Origin: Frisingicoccus sp009929615 | GTDB taxonomy: Bacteria; Bacillota; Clostridia; Lachnospirales; Lachnospiraceae | Length of the DNA stretch: 27,747 bases | NCBI GenBank assembly: GCA_028692275.1 | Contig: JAQUXR010000031.1 | Coordinates: forward strand, 1 to 27,747 | Direction of reading: 5' to 3' | Part shown: piece after piece, positions 14,099 to 22,985 of the stretch | How the letters are laid out: every line of letters starts with the position of its first letter | How positions within the stretch are numbered: position 1 is the stretch's first letter | Notes under the pieces: generated by a model | Databases searched by the model: none | What the model saw: the letters and a program-made list of their open reading frames with translations, nothing else | What the model was told of the DNA's origin: nothing | Made by a program: the position numbers and the translations under genes

Positions 14099-15628
14099 TT
14101 ACTTCTTCAAAATTCCAAACAATCCTCTGACCAGGCTTCGGGTTGCCTGACGTCCAACAGTACCAAGAACGCTTTTAGCGACTTTTTCAACTTCACGGGT
14201 TTGTTTCTTTCGGGCAGCAGCTTCGCGCTTTTCCTCAGCAGCCTGTCTTTTGGCTTCAGCAGCAGCTTCTTTTTCAGCGGCTTTTCGTGCCTTAGCATCT
14301 TCAGCGGATTCACTGGCAGAGGTTTCAGCAGTATTGGCCTGTTCTGCTTTCTGAGCCAGTTTTTCATAGGCGGATTCCCGGTCAATCATGGTATTATACT
14401 TCGTTCCCATTTCACTGGTTGCCACCATCTGAGTCATAATAGCAGCATCAACTGGCCCCATCATGCTTTCAGGAGGCAGGATAGATGCTTTCTGAACCAT
14501 ACTTGGAGCACCCTTTTCATCCAGAAAAGAGATAACAGCTTCGCCGGTACCACATTCAGTAATTGCTGTCTGGGTATCAAAAGCAGGATTCGGACGGAAG
14601 GTTTCAGCGGCAACCTTGACTGCTTTCTGGTCTGTTGGCGAATAGCCACGCAGTGCATGCTGGATGCGGTTACCCAGCTGAGAAAGAATGGTATCCGGTA
14701 TATCTGTTGGGTTCTGTGAAATAAAATAAACACCAACAGCCTTGGAACGAATCAGGCGGACAACCTGTTCCACTTTCGTCAATAATTCTTTAGGTGCATC
14801 GTTAAAGAGGAGATGGGCCTCATCAAAGAAAAATACCAGTTTTGGTTTATCTAAATCGCCGGCTTCCGGCAGCATTTCATATATTTCGGATAACATCCAC
14901 AGTAAAAATGCGGAATAAAGCTGTGGCTGTAAAAACAATTCTTCACAGTTCATGACCTGTATAAAACCCCGGCCATCAGAATCTGTTTTAAGCCAGTCTT
15001 TCATATCTAATGCAGGTTCACCAAAAAACTTCTCAGCACCTTGCTGTTCCAGTGTCAAAAGGGAACGCTGAATAGCACCAATACTTGCAGTGGATACATT
15101 ACCATATTCCGTTTTGTATTCAGCGGCATGTTCACCAACATACTGTACCATGGCTTTCAGATCCTTTAAATCTAGGAGTAAAAGCTGCTGGTCATCAGCG
15201 ACTTTAAAGACAATGTTCAGGATGCCTTCCTGGGTTTCATTCAATCCCATGATATGAGAAAGAAGCATTGGCCCCATCTCGGATACAGTTGCTCGAATCG
15301 GTGTACCCTTTTTACCGAATACATCCCAGTAATTCGTTGGATAGCCTTTATAGGTAAAGCCTGTGTCTGTTAAGCCAAACTTTGCAATACGTTTCTGCAT
15401 ACCTTCACTGTCTACGCCCGGCTGGCTCATGCCGGATAAATCACCTTTAATATCTGAGAGAAAAACAGGGACACCGGCATCACTGAAAGATTCTGCCATT
15501 ACTTTTAAAGTAATCGTCTTACCGGTTCCTGTTGCGCCGGCAATAAGACCATGTCTGTTTGCCATATTTGGAAGAAGACAGATAGCTTCATCACCCTGTC
15601 CTATCCATAGTTTATCCTGATAATACAT
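14099..15628 (-). CDS. HerA-like ATPase (DUF853 family)
   Basis: This 509-residue P-loop ATPase is of the HerA/FtsK-related DUF853 type (E. coli YjgR-like). Walker A is GATGTGKT (31-38) and Walker B is FFFDEAHLLF near residue 267. Other family blocks are FLSDIKGDLSGMSQPG, VGVYFISQNPTDIPDTILSQ and LGNRIQHALRGYSP. The C-terminus (about 415-490) is an Ala/Glu/Lys/Arg-rich predicted coiled coil, followed by a Gly/Arg tail. Family members are thought to be DNA-dependent or bacteriophage-defence-related motors, but the role of DUF853 is unproven. No nuclease partner such as NurA is next to it. A GGAGG site precedes the ATG. Confidence 0.93.
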   Translation of the reverse strand: MYYQDKLWIGQGDEAICLLPNMANRHGLIAGATGTGKTITLKVMAESFSDAGVPVFLSDIKGDLSGMSQPGVDSEGMQKRIAKFGLTDTGFTYKGYPTNYWDVFGKKGTPIRATVSEMGPMLLSHIMGLNETQEGILNIVFKVADDQQLLLLDLKDLKAMVQYVGEHAAEYKTEYGNVSTASIGAIQRSLLTLEQQGAEKFFGEPALDMKDWLKTDSDGRGFIQVMNCEELFLQPQLYSAFLLWMLSEIYEMLPEAGDLDKPKLVFFFDEAHLLFNDAPKELLTKVEQVVRLIRSKAVGVYFISQNPTDIPDTILSQLGNRIQHALRGYSPTDQKAVKVAAETFRPNPAFDTQTAITECGTGEAVISFLDEKGAPSMVQKASILPPESMMGPVDAAIMTQMVATSEMGTKYNTMIDRESAYEKLAQKAEQANTAETSASESAEDAKARKAAEKEAAAEAKRQAAEEKREAAARKKQTREVEKVAKSVLGTVGRQATRSLVRGLFGILKK

Positions 15629-15679
15629 ACGTTTGATTCCTCCTTGTTTATGTATCAGCCACTTTATTCTGATAAAAAT

Positions 15680-15708
15680 ATTCTACCATTTTTTACATGA
15701 GTATTCAA
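15680..15708 (-). promoter_or_regulatory. Promoter of the HerA-like ATPase gene
   Basis: On the minus strand, TTGAAT (15703-15708) and TAGAAT (15680-15685) are 17 bases apart, about 45 bases upstream of the start codon. Confidence 0.6.
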
Positions 15709-15730
15709 CCATAATGGATAGTGTACCTAC

Positions 15731-15759
15731 TTGCCTGCTGGCAAATGAAATAGTATGAT
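15731..15759 (+). promoter_or_regulatory. Promoter of the GH3 gene with dyad over the -35 box
   Basis: TTGCCT (15731-15736) and TATGAT (15754-15759) are 17 bases apart. The -35 box is part of the inverted repeat TTGCC-TGCT-GGCAA (15731-15744), which is placed where a sugar-responsive repressor could bind. No regulator gene is adjacent. Confidence 0.5.
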
Positions 15760-15781
15760 AAAGATAAAGGAAGTGACGTAT

Positions 15782-18226
15782 ATGGAATTATTAAAATATG
15801 AAAAACAGCATCTGCAGGCAGTTCGGAAAATTTTGCCGGAGTGCATGGTACTTTTGAAAAAAGATGGAGATTTCCCATTGAATAAATCTGGGAAAATTGC
15901 ATTATACGGCAGTGGCGCCAGACATACCATAAAAGGTGGCACTGGCTCGGGAGAGGTGAATTCCAGATTTTTTGTTACGGTGGAACAGGGACTTGAAGAG
16001 GCCGGTTTTATAATTACAACAAAAAAGTGGCTGGATGCCTATGACCAGGTTCGGGATAATGCCCACGAAAGATTTGTTAAAGAAATCAAGCAGCGGGCTC
16101 GAAAAAATCATACCCTGGCTGTGATGGAAGGCATGGGTGCCGTTATGCCTGAACCTGAATATAAAATCCCACTGCGAAGCAGAGGTGAAACAGCTATTTA
16201 TGTATTGTCGCGTATTTCAGGGGAAGGAAATGACAGAAAGGCTGTTGGCGGCGATATTTTACTGAGTGAAACAGAAAAAAGGGATATTCTGACATTGAGC
16301 CGGAATTTTAATAAATTTCTTCTGGTGCTTAATGTAGGAGGTCCTGTGGATTTGACACCGGTTCAGGAGGTGGACAATATACTTCTGTTATCCCAGCTTG
16401 GTGTGGAAACAGGAAGGGCACTGGCAGATGTCATTCTTGGGAAGGCCACCCCATCGGGAAAACTGGCAACAACATGGGCGGCATGGGATGACGCATCATC
16501 TATAGGTGAATTTGGCAATTTGGAAGATACCCGGTATTTCGAAGGAATCTATGTGGGGTATCGCTATTATGACAGCATAGGGAAAAGGCCTTTGTATCCT
16601 TTTGGTTACGGTTTATCCTATACAGAATTTGAGATAAAGACGGATAAAATCATAGCAGACGGTGAAAAAATAACTGCGATGGTTAGGATTAAGAATATTG
16701 GGAAATATCCCGGAAAAGAAGTTGTTCAACTTTATGTCTCTTTGCCTCAGGCTAGATTAGACCAGCCGTACCAGGTGCTTGCCGGGTGGAATAAGACAAA
16801 GAAACTGATGCCTGGAAAGGAAGAACAGATAGAGATTACATTTGCCCTGTCCGAATTGTCATCCTACGATACAGAGAATTCAGCCTATATTTTGGAGAAG
16901 GGGGATTATATTCTGCGAATTGGGAACAGCAGCAGAGATACCAGTGTCTGCGGCATCGCAAATTTAGATAAAGACGTTCAGGTGATGAAAACCCATCGCT
17001 GCTGTGGCGAAACATCCTTTCAGGACTGGAAGCCGAAGATGGAGATGGATGCCGTCGAATACACAGATGTACCCAGACTTCTCATTGCGTCAGCGGAGAT
17101 TTCGAAAAAAATGGTTCATTATGATAGTGCAGAGGTTGTTGATTCAGAAATCCAAAAGCTGACAGATGAAGAACTTGCCTATATCAATGTGGGAGCTTTT
17201 AATCCGAAAGCAGGTGCCTTAAGTATTATAGGAAATGCAAGTATGACTGTGGTCGGAGCGGCAGGGGAAACGAGTGGAATTCGCAAAAGTCAGGGATTTC
17301 CGGTACTTGTTATGGCAGATGGACCTGCAGGTGTGCGATTAAGTAAGGATTATACCATCGATAAGAAAAAAGGTGCACTTGCTGTAGGAAATACCATGCC
17401 TGCATCCATGGGAGATTATCTTCCAAAGATTGCTCTTGGATTGATGAAACTTATGCAAAAGAAACCCCATAAAAAAGCGGCTATCCGCCATCATTATGCG
17501 ACCGCAATTCCTATCGGGACAGCACTTGCCCAGAGCTGGAATCTGCAGGCGGCAAAGACCTGCGGCGATATTGTAGGAGCTGAGATGGAGCGGTTTGGCG
17601 TCCATTTATGGTTAGCGCCAGCTTTAAATATTCATAGAAGTATTCAGTGTGGACGAAATTTCGAATATTTTTCAGAAGAGCCGTTAATCAGCGGAAAGTT
17701 TGCGGCTGCATTGACTAAGGGGGTTCAAAGGCACCCGGGATGTGGTACGACAATTAAACATTTTGCAGCGAATAATCAGGAGACGAACCGTTATAATAAC
17801 AACAGTCAGGTGAGCGAGCGTGCCATGCGTGAAATATATCTGCGAGGGTTTGAAATCTGCGTTAAAGAAGCACAGCCCCATGCCCTGATGACGTCCTATA
17901 ATTTGTTGAATGGCCGGCATACAGCAGAATGCCGGGATTTGATTCAGGATATTCTTCGAAGTGAATGGGGATATGAAGGAATTGTTATGACAGACTGGAT
18001 TATTGCGGCGATGATGGGTAAGAATAACAAATATCCGGGACCGCAGGCGAAGAAGATTGCAGCAGCGGGCGGAGATTTGGTGATGCCCGGTGGAAAAGGT
18101 GATTATAATAGCATTTTACAGGGATTGAAGGATGGAACTTTAAGTCGGAGGCAATTAGAAGTTAATGCCACAAGAGTATATAGGCTGTCAAAAAGACTGG
18201 AGGAAAATTTTACGAAGAATTTATGA
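15782..18226 (+). CDS. Glycoside hydrolase family 3, domain-permuted beta-glucosidase type
   Basis: This 814-residue protein has the usual GH3 domains in swapped order. Residues about 15-285 match the alpha/beta C-terminal domain (KIALYGSGA, the acid/base region SGEGNDRKA with E148, PLYPFGYGLSYTEFE). Residues about 290-385 are a fibronectin III-like domain. Residues about 455-805 are the catalytic barrel (DGPAGVRL, NIHRSIQCGRNFEYFSEEP, KHFAANNQETNR and the nucleophile D738 in VMTDW). This inverted order is known from Butyrivibrio and Ruminococcus beta-glucosidases. It has no signal peptide, so it acts on imported oligosaccharides in the cytoplasm. The start at 15782 has AAGGAAG about 9 bases upstream; the ATG at 15755 lies on the -10 box. 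Confidence 0.94.
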   Translation: MELLKYEKQHLQAVRKILPECMVLLKKDGDFPLNKSGKIALYGSGARHTIKGGTGSGEVNSRFFVTVEQGLEEAGFIITTKKWLDAYDQVRDNAHERFVKEIKQRARKNHTLAVMEGMGAVMPEPEYKIPLRSRGETAIYVLSRISGEGNDRKAVGGDILLSETEKRDILTLSRNFNKFLLVLNVGGPVDLTPVQEVDNILLLSQLGVETGRALADVILGKATPSGKLATTWAAWDDASSIGEFGNLEDTRYFEGIYVGYRYYDSIGKRPLYPFGYGLSYTEFEIKTDKIIADGEKITAMVRIKNIGKYPGKEVVQLYVSLPQARLDQPYQVLAGWNKTKKLMPGKEEQIEITFALSELSSYDTENSAYILEKGDYILRIGNSSRDTSVCGIANLDKDVQVMKTHRCCGETSFQDWKPKMEMDAVEYTDVPRLLIASAEISKKMVHYDSAEVVDSEIQKLTDEELAYINVGAFNPKAGALSIIGNASMTVVGAAGETSGIRKSQGFPVLVMADGPAGVRLSKDYTIDKKKGALAVGNTMPASMGDYLPKIALGLMKLMQKKPHKKAAIRHHYATAIPIGTALAQSWNLQAAKTCGDIVGAEMERFGVHLWLAPALNIHRSIQCGRNFEYFSEEPLISGKFAAALTKGVQRHPGCGTTIKHFAANNQETNRYNNNSQVSERAMREIYLRGFEICVKEAQPHALMTSYNLLNGRHTAECRDLIQDILRSEWGYEGIVMTDWIIAAMMGKNNKYPGPQAKKIAAAGGDLVMPGGKGDYNSILQGLKDGTLSRRQLEVNATRVYRLSKRLEENFTKNL

Positions 18227-18305
18227 ATGCTTAACGGGAATAAGGTAGATGATAATGGAACATTGGCTTTAGAATTTAGGAACAAATAAATTCAGCAGGT
18301 GAGAA

Positions 18306-19175
18306 ATGTCAAACAAACAAGTAAAGTTAAAACACATTCAGGATTCAGCGAAGCTCTATCATTATACAAAGAGCAGCGGCATTAGTGGAATTCTTCAGTC
18401 AAAATGTTTTTGGGCAACAAAAAGTGATTTTTTAAATGACCCAAGAGAGTTTTCCTATATTAAAAATATTATTCGCTCGGTCTGTCGGGACACCATAAAA
18501 AAGGATATGTGGCGGGAAATGTTTTTAGAAGATGTACTGGAAGAGAGCATATTACTGAGCGGTGGCAAGAATAAGGAATATTTTGTCCTGTCCTTTTCAA
18601 ATTGCAGAGACAGCATTACAATGTGGTCGGAATTTGGTAACAAAACAGGGTACAATATTGGACTGGACAGCCATCGGATTATTGAGCGTATTGAAGAAAA
18701 TAATACGATTGAGTATCATGGCTTTGTGCTGTATGAACCAGAGGAACAGAAACGGGCTGTAAAACGGATTTTTGACAGAAGTATTCCGGAAGAAATGCAG
18801 ATGTCTTTTGAAGAACTGATTGAAGCAGGGGCAAAGGATAGAAACAATGCAGATTATCAGAAGATGTGCCGGAAGTTTCAAAGGATAACAGCTGTTTATG
18901 CTATGTTTTTCAAACACAGTGCTTTTAAAGAAGAGCAGGAATACCGTTTTATTTTTAAACGTAAAAAAGAAACAGAAGTATTATACCGGGAGAAGGACGG
19001 CTTTATCATTCCATATATTGAAATTCAGCTGTCGGATTCACTATTGCCTGTGCAGGAAATTATGGTAGCACCTAAGAACCATGTGGATTTGGCGAAAAAA
19101 GGAATGGAGTATATGTTGAAAGAAAAAGGCTATGAGGTTGAGGTGTATTTGTCAGAAATTCATTTAAGATATTAA
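18306..19175 (+). CDS. DUF2971 family protein
   Basis: This 289-residue soluble protein matches DUF2971. The N-terminal LYHYTKSSGISGILQSKCFW and the LNDPREF motif (near residue 44) are the family signature. They are followed by LSFSNCRDSITMWSEFG and, late in the protein, the conserved FKEEQEYRFIFK. The function is unknown. The HY...IL...NDPxE layout is reminiscent of ADP-ribosyltransferase-like folds, but that is only an impression. An AGGTGAG site lies very close to the ATG (2-4 bases). It follows the GH3 gene by 79 bases on the same strand and could be co-transcribed. Such genes are often found singly in accessory regions. Confidence 0.85.
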   Translation: MSNKQVKLKHIQDSAKLYHYTKSSGISGILQSKCFWATKSDFLNDPREFSYIKNIIRSVCRDTIKKDMWREMFLEDVLEESILLSGGKNKEYFVLSFSNCRDSITMWSEFGNKTGYNIGLDSHRIIERIEENNTIEYHGFVLYEPEEQKRAVKRIFDRSIPEEMQMSFEELIEAGAKDRNNADYQKMCRKFQRITAVYAMFFKHSAFKEEQEYRFIFKRKKETEVLYREKDGFIIPYIEIQLSDSLLPVQEIMVAPKNHVDLAKKGMEYMLKEKGYEVEVYLSEIHLRY

Positions 19176-19180
19176 TAAGT

Positions 19181-19219
19181 AAGGCCTGCAATCTGAATTC
19201 GCTTCAGTTTGCAGGCCTT
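19181..19219. terminator. Bidirectional terminator between DUF2971 gene and aspA
   Basis: AAGGCCTGCAA (19181-19191) pairs perfectly with TTGCAGGCCTT (19209-19219). An inner CTGAA/TTCAG stem extends it. It lies 5 bases after one stop codon and 7 before the other, so it serves both converging genes. Confidence 0.85.
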
Positions 19220-19226
19220 ATGTTTG

Positions 19227-20639
19227 TCAGACAGCAGTTTTTATTTCTCGCTGAGGTTCGGTCATGGCGTAAACATTTAATATCGCCGACAGTTCATTGG
19301 GACTCAGCAGTTTTTCTTCCAAAACGATTTCCCGGACCGTGCGGTTTTCTCGAAGTGCCTGCTTTGCAATTTTTGCCGATATCTGATAGCCAAGATACGG
19401 ACAGAGAGCGGTGGCAATGCCGGCACTACTTTCCATAAGCTGCCGGCAGTGTTCGCGATTGGCGGTGATACCTGTGATACAGTTATCTGTCAGTGTTTCA
19501 ACAGCCTGGGTAAGCATGGTAATGGATTCAAACAAATTATAAAATACAACAGGTTCAAAGGCATTTAGTTCCATCTGACCAGCTTCGGCAGCCATGGTGA
19601 TGGTCGTATCGTGGCCAACAACATGAAAAGCAACCTGTGTAACAACTTCTGGAATAACCGGGTTTACTTTGCCGGGCATAATCGAAGAACCATTTTGTTT
19701 TGGAGGAAGATTGATTTCTCCAAGACCTGTTTTGGGGCCGGAGGATAAAAGGCGTAAATCATTGCACATCTTGGAAAGATTGACGGCACAGGTTTTGATA
19801 GCTGCTGAAATAGCTACAAAACCATCCAGATTTTCTGTTGCATCAAAAAGGTCATCTGCCTGTACCAAAGGATAGCCCGTAATATATGCCAGTATAGGCA
19901 CCACATGGTAGAGATAAAACGAAGAAACATTAATGGATGAACCGATGGCTGTGGCACCAAGATTAACGGTGTACATTTCTTTTGATGTATTACGGATACG
20001 TGTCAGGTCACGATGTATCATAGAAGCATAGCTGTGAAATGTCTGACCAAGACGCATAGGTACTGCATCCTGAAGCTGGGTACGCCCCATTTTTAATACA
20101 TTATCAAATTCATCGGACTTTTCCCAAAGGGCTGTTTCCAGACGCGCCAGCTCATTCATAAGTCTGAATAAAAGATCCAGAACCGTCAGTTTACCGGCGG
20201 TAGGAATCACATCATTCGTGGACTGGGCCATGTTGACGTGGTCATTTGGATGGATTTTTGTATACGAGCCTTTCGGAGTGCCCATTAATTCGCCGGCCCG
20301 GTTGGCTACGACCTCATTTATATTCATATTTGCACTGGTTCCGGCACCGCCCTGAACAGCATCTACAATAAATTCATTTTCAAATTTGCCATCTATAATT
20401 TCATCACAGGCCTGAACAATATAGGACGCTTTTTTACTATCCAAAAGAAGGCCGTGCTGGTTTGTTATAGCAGCAGCCTTTTTTATTTTTGCCAGGTTTT
20501 GAATAAAAACCGGATGAAGGTGGTGGCCTGTAATATTGAAGTTTTGTTTTGCCCGCAAAGACTGTACGCCATAATAGGCATCCAAGGGGATGTTCATAGT
20601 GCCAATGGAATCTGTCTCAGTTCTAGTCATGTTTTTCAT
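19227..20639 (-). CDS. aspA: Aspartate ammonia-lyase
   Basis: This 470-residue enzyme converts L-aspartate to fumarate and ammonia in the cytoplasm. It belongs to the fumarase/aspartase superfamily. The signature GSSIMPGKVNPVIPE holds the catalytic serine loop. Other family blocks are GGAGTSANMNINEVVANRA, HPNDHVNMAQSTNDVIPTA and KMGRTQLQDAVPMRLGQ. The start at 20639 (MKNMTRTETDS) has GGAG 9 bases upstream. The frame stays open for 104 more codons upstream across an AT-rich intergenic region and part of the Lrp gene, but that stretch is not coding. The next gene is a divergent Lrp/AsnC regulator, a likely controller. Confidence 0.96.
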   Translation of the reverse strand: MKNMTRTETDSIGTMNIPLDAYYGVQSLRAKQNFNITGHHLHPVFIQNLAKIKKAAAITNQHGLLLDSKKASYIVQACDEIIDGKFENEFIVDAVQGGAGTSANMNINEVVANRAGELMGTPKGSYTKIHPNDHVNMAQSTNDVIPTAGKLTVLDLLFRLMNELARLETALWEKSDEFDNVLKMGRTQLQDAVPMRLGQTFHSYASMIHRDLTRIRNTSKEMYTVNLGATAIGSSINVSSFYLYHVVPILAYITGYPLVQADDLFDATENLDGFVAISAAIKTCAVNLSKMCNDLRLLSSGPKTGLGEINLPPKQNGSSIMPGKVNPVIPEVVTQVAFHVVGHDTTITMAAEAGQMELNAFEPVVFYNLFESITMLTQAVETLTDNCITGITANREHCRQLMESSAGIATALCPYLGYQISAKIAKQALRENRTVREIVLEEKLLSPNELSAILNVYAMTEPQREIKTAV

Positions 20640-20736
20640 TTCTTCACGCTCCGTTATTTCTGCAAGATTTGTTTTTGTCAACGTTGGGAGAATAACATGA
20701 ATGACAGAATGAGTAAATAATTTTAAGGAAATACCT

Positions 20737-20764
20737 TTGATTATTCGCAAATACCATATATAAT
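20737..20764 (+). promoter_or_regulatory. Promoter of the Lrp/AsnC-type regulator
   Basis: TTGATT (20737-20742) and a perfect TATAAT (20759-20764) are 16 bases apart in the AT-rich intergenic region shared with aspA. No unambiguous aspA promoter could be assigned on the other strand; TTGACA on the minus strand near 20682 has no good -10 partner. Confidence 0.5.
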
Positions 20765-20830
20765 GATTAATAAAATAAATAAAAATCGGAAAATAATTAA
20801 TTATATTAAAGAAAGGTAAAGGCGTTAAAG

Positions 20831-21274
20831 ATGGAACGGGAACTGGATGCAGTGGATAGAAAAATATTAAAATTGTTATTACAAAATGCAAGAATGCCGT
20901 TGAAAAAAATTGCACGGGAAGTGTATTTATCTTCACCGGCCGTGTCCGCACGGATAGAACGATTGGAAAAGTCGGGAGTACTGATGGGGTATCATGCCCA
21001 GATAAATCATTTGCTTTTTGGATATCATATAAAAGCTTTTATTAATCTAGAGGTGGAGCCGGCCCAGAAGAAAGAATTTTATCCATTTATTGAGAAAATT
21101 CCGAATGTCATAGAGTGCAACTGTGTAACGGGTGACTATTCTATGTTGATGGAAGTTGTCTTTCAAAGTACCATACAGTTAGACCATTTTATTAATGAAT
21201 TGCAGCACTTTGGGAGAACAAAAACCCAGATTGTATTTTCCACTTCTGTAGAACATCGGAATTTACCGGTTTAA
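20831..21274 (+). CDS. Lrp/AsnC-family transcriptional regulator
   Basis: This 147-residue protein has an N-terminal helix-turn-helix (DAVDRKILKLLLQNARMPLK, then KIAREVYLSSPAVSARIERL, residues about 6-45). Its C-terminal RAM-type sensing domain (about 65-140) contains the conserved CNCVTGDYSMLMEV segment, where GDYD/GDYS contacts amino-acid ligand. Family members form octamers and respond to amino acids. It is divergent from aspA with about 190 bases between starts, so control of aspartate catabolism is the natural guess. An AAAGGTAAAGG sequence precedes the ATG. Confidence 0.93.
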   Translation: MERELDAVDRKILKLLLQNARMPLKKIAREVYLSSPAVSARIERLEKSGVLMGYHAQINHLLFGYHIKAFINLEVEPAQKKEFYPFIEKIPNVIECNCVTGDYSMLMEVVFQSTIQLDHFINELQHFGRTKTQIVFSTSVEHRNLPV

Positions 21275-21342
21275 TGCCAAAATATGTTATAAAATACCAG
21301 TAAATTTACAAATATAACCTAGTTCTCCAGGGAATATAGTTG

Positions 21343-21348
21343 TATAAT
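21343..21348 (+). promoter_or_regulatory. -10 box for the solute-binding protein/kinase unit
   Basis: A perfect TATAAT at 21343-21348 lies about 37 bases before the ribosome binding site of the lipoprotein gene. The upstream -35 region (around CTAGTT) is weak, which could mean an activator is needed. Confidence 0.4.
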
Positions 21349-21396
21349 ATAAGTAAAATGGATTTTGTGCGAAAAATGAATAAAGGGGGAGCAAAG

Positions 21397-22983
21397 ATGA
21401 GAAAAATGAGAAGAATAATTGCACCTATTTTAATGGTGGCACTGATGAGTGTTTTCTTGATGACTGGATGTAGTAAAACGGCAGAAAGTGCATACACACC
21501 AATTCCGGGACTTGATACAAAAACGGAGATTACATTGAAGATAGCTATTCCATATGAAACAAATAAAGCGATGAATACTGTATCAAACGCTTTTATGGAT
21601 AAGTATCCGAATGTGACTGTACAGATGCAGTATATTGAAGATTATGATACCAATGCTGTACAGCTTTTTAAGGAGAATTCTTTAGATATGATTCTTCAGA
21701 AAGATTTGACTTTTGAAGAAGAGACCGTTAAGAATGAGGCCACCGGAGAAGAGACATCTACAGGGGCTACAACGGATAATTATTTTTATAATTTTGCAGC
21801 GGATGGGGATATAGATTTTTCTGACACGAATCCAGATATTTCGAATAATTACCGGCATATAAGAAAGGATGAAGACGGCAATGATATTGCCTATCAGTAT
21901 AGTTATCCTTTAGGCGGAGAAACCAGGGGTGTTTTTGTCAATAAAACTTTATTAGATGAGTATGATCTGGCGGTCCCAACCAACTTTACAGAGTTTCTGG
22001 CCTGTTGTGAGGTTCTGAAGAATAATGGACTGATTCCTGTGCAGGGTGGCGGTGATACAGCGGCTTATGGTTTAGGAATGGCACCGGCAGCGAATGAGGC
22101 CGTACATAGTGAAACAGCTTTGGCAGCCATGGCAGCGGCTGAACCCGGAGTGAGCAGGGCGTTTGAAGATACAATAAGCAAGATCTATACCCTTGCGACG
22201 ATGCGTTACTTTGACTATAAAGCGGTTGAAGGAACAGGGTTCTATACGAATACAAGTGAACTTGGTCAATCCGAAAGTTTTCTGGGGATATCGAAGGATA
22301 AAGATACCTTTGAAACCGTTATGCCTGAAAACAATTATGGATATGTAGCATTTATGCCATATATCAGTTCAACGGAAACAGTTATCCAATCTTTAATCGA
22401 TGAATATCATCTGGATACAGAATTAGAATTTATATGTTCGCCGCTTAATGATGAGGGAACAAAGAGCCCTGTTTATATTACACCATATTATGGTATATGT
22501 GCGAATAAGAATAGTGAGAATCTGGACTGGATTCGTGAGTTCGTTAATTTCCTTTTCCAGGAAGAAAATAACAAAATATATGCTTCAGATGCATTCATTA
22601 TTCCGAATACAACAGAGGCACTTCAATTTGTGGCAGATACCTATGGTGTAGATGTGGATAAAGATGTGACTTTATGCGGGCAGATTCGTTTTTCAGATGA
22701 ATATAATGGTTTTACACCACTGGCGGCCGGCTTGAAGGAAGCCATGAAATGCAGTGCTCAAAAATACATGGTGAATCTGAATAAAGATGAAAATGGAAAT
22801 ATTCAGTACGAAACAGACGAAACTGGAAAAGAATTTTTATATATGGGCAATGAACAGGAAAAGAAGATTTATAAAGAATACGTAGGCGAAGAGGATTCAG
22901 CAATGCCGGGTTATGCTTTTTGTACGTTAGAGTATTATCTGGATATTCTTGAAAAAGAATTTGCAAAATACAGGGTGGGGTAG
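21397..22983 (+). CDS. Extracellular solute-binding lipoprotein (family 1 type)
   Basis: This 528-residue lipoprotein has a signal peptide and lipobox LMTGC, with lipidated C25. The mature protein has the ABC solute-binding pattern (ITLKIAIPYETNKAMNTVSN, FMDKYPNVTVQMQYIEDYDT, RGVFVNKTLLDEYDLAVPTN, FTEFLACCEVLKNNGLIPVQ). This resembles sugar-binding proteins. The start at 21397 follows a GGGGGA site by 6 bases; an in-frame ATG at 21340 sits on the promoter. The kinase gene follows after 2 bases, and no permease or ATPase genes are present. A role as an accessory sensor for the kinase is therefore more likely than transport alone (inference). Confidence 0.88.
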   Translation: MRKMRRIIAPILMVALMSVFLMTGCSKTAESAYTPIPGLDTKTEITLKIAIPYETNKAMNTVSNAFMDKYPNVTVQMQYIEDYDTNAVQLFKENSLDMILQKDLTFEEETVKNEATGEETSTGATTDNYFYNFAADGDIDFSDTNPDISNNYRHIRKDEDGNDIAYQYSYPLGGETRGVFVNKTLLDEYDLAVPTNFTEFLACCEVLKNNGLIPVQGGGDTAAYGLGMAPAANEAVHSETALAAMAAAEPGVSRAFEDTISKIYTLATMRYFDYKAVEGTGFYTNTSELGQSESFLGISKDKDTFETVMPENNYGYVAFMPYISSTETVIQSLIDEYHLDTELEFICSPLNDEGTKSPVYITPYYGICANKNSENLDWIREFVNFLFQEENNKIYASDAFIIPNTTEALQFVADTYGVDVDKDVTLCGQIRFSDEYNGFTPLAAGLKEAMKCSAQKYMVNLNKDENGNIQYETDETGKEFLYMGNEQEKKIYKEYVGEEDSAMPGYAFCTLEYYLDILEKEFAKYRVG

Positions 22984-22985
22984 AG

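Noticed and set aside
14099..19175. HerA-like ATPase plus DUF2971 as a defence island
   Set aside because: The genes are on different transcripts separated by a metabolic glycosidase, and no nuclease or other defence partner is present.
20640..20951. A 104-residue hydrophobic N-terminal extension of aspartase
   Set aside because: It is an open frame across AT-rich intergenic DNA and the divergent Lrp gene. Aspartases start near MKNMTRTET, which has its own ribosome binding site.
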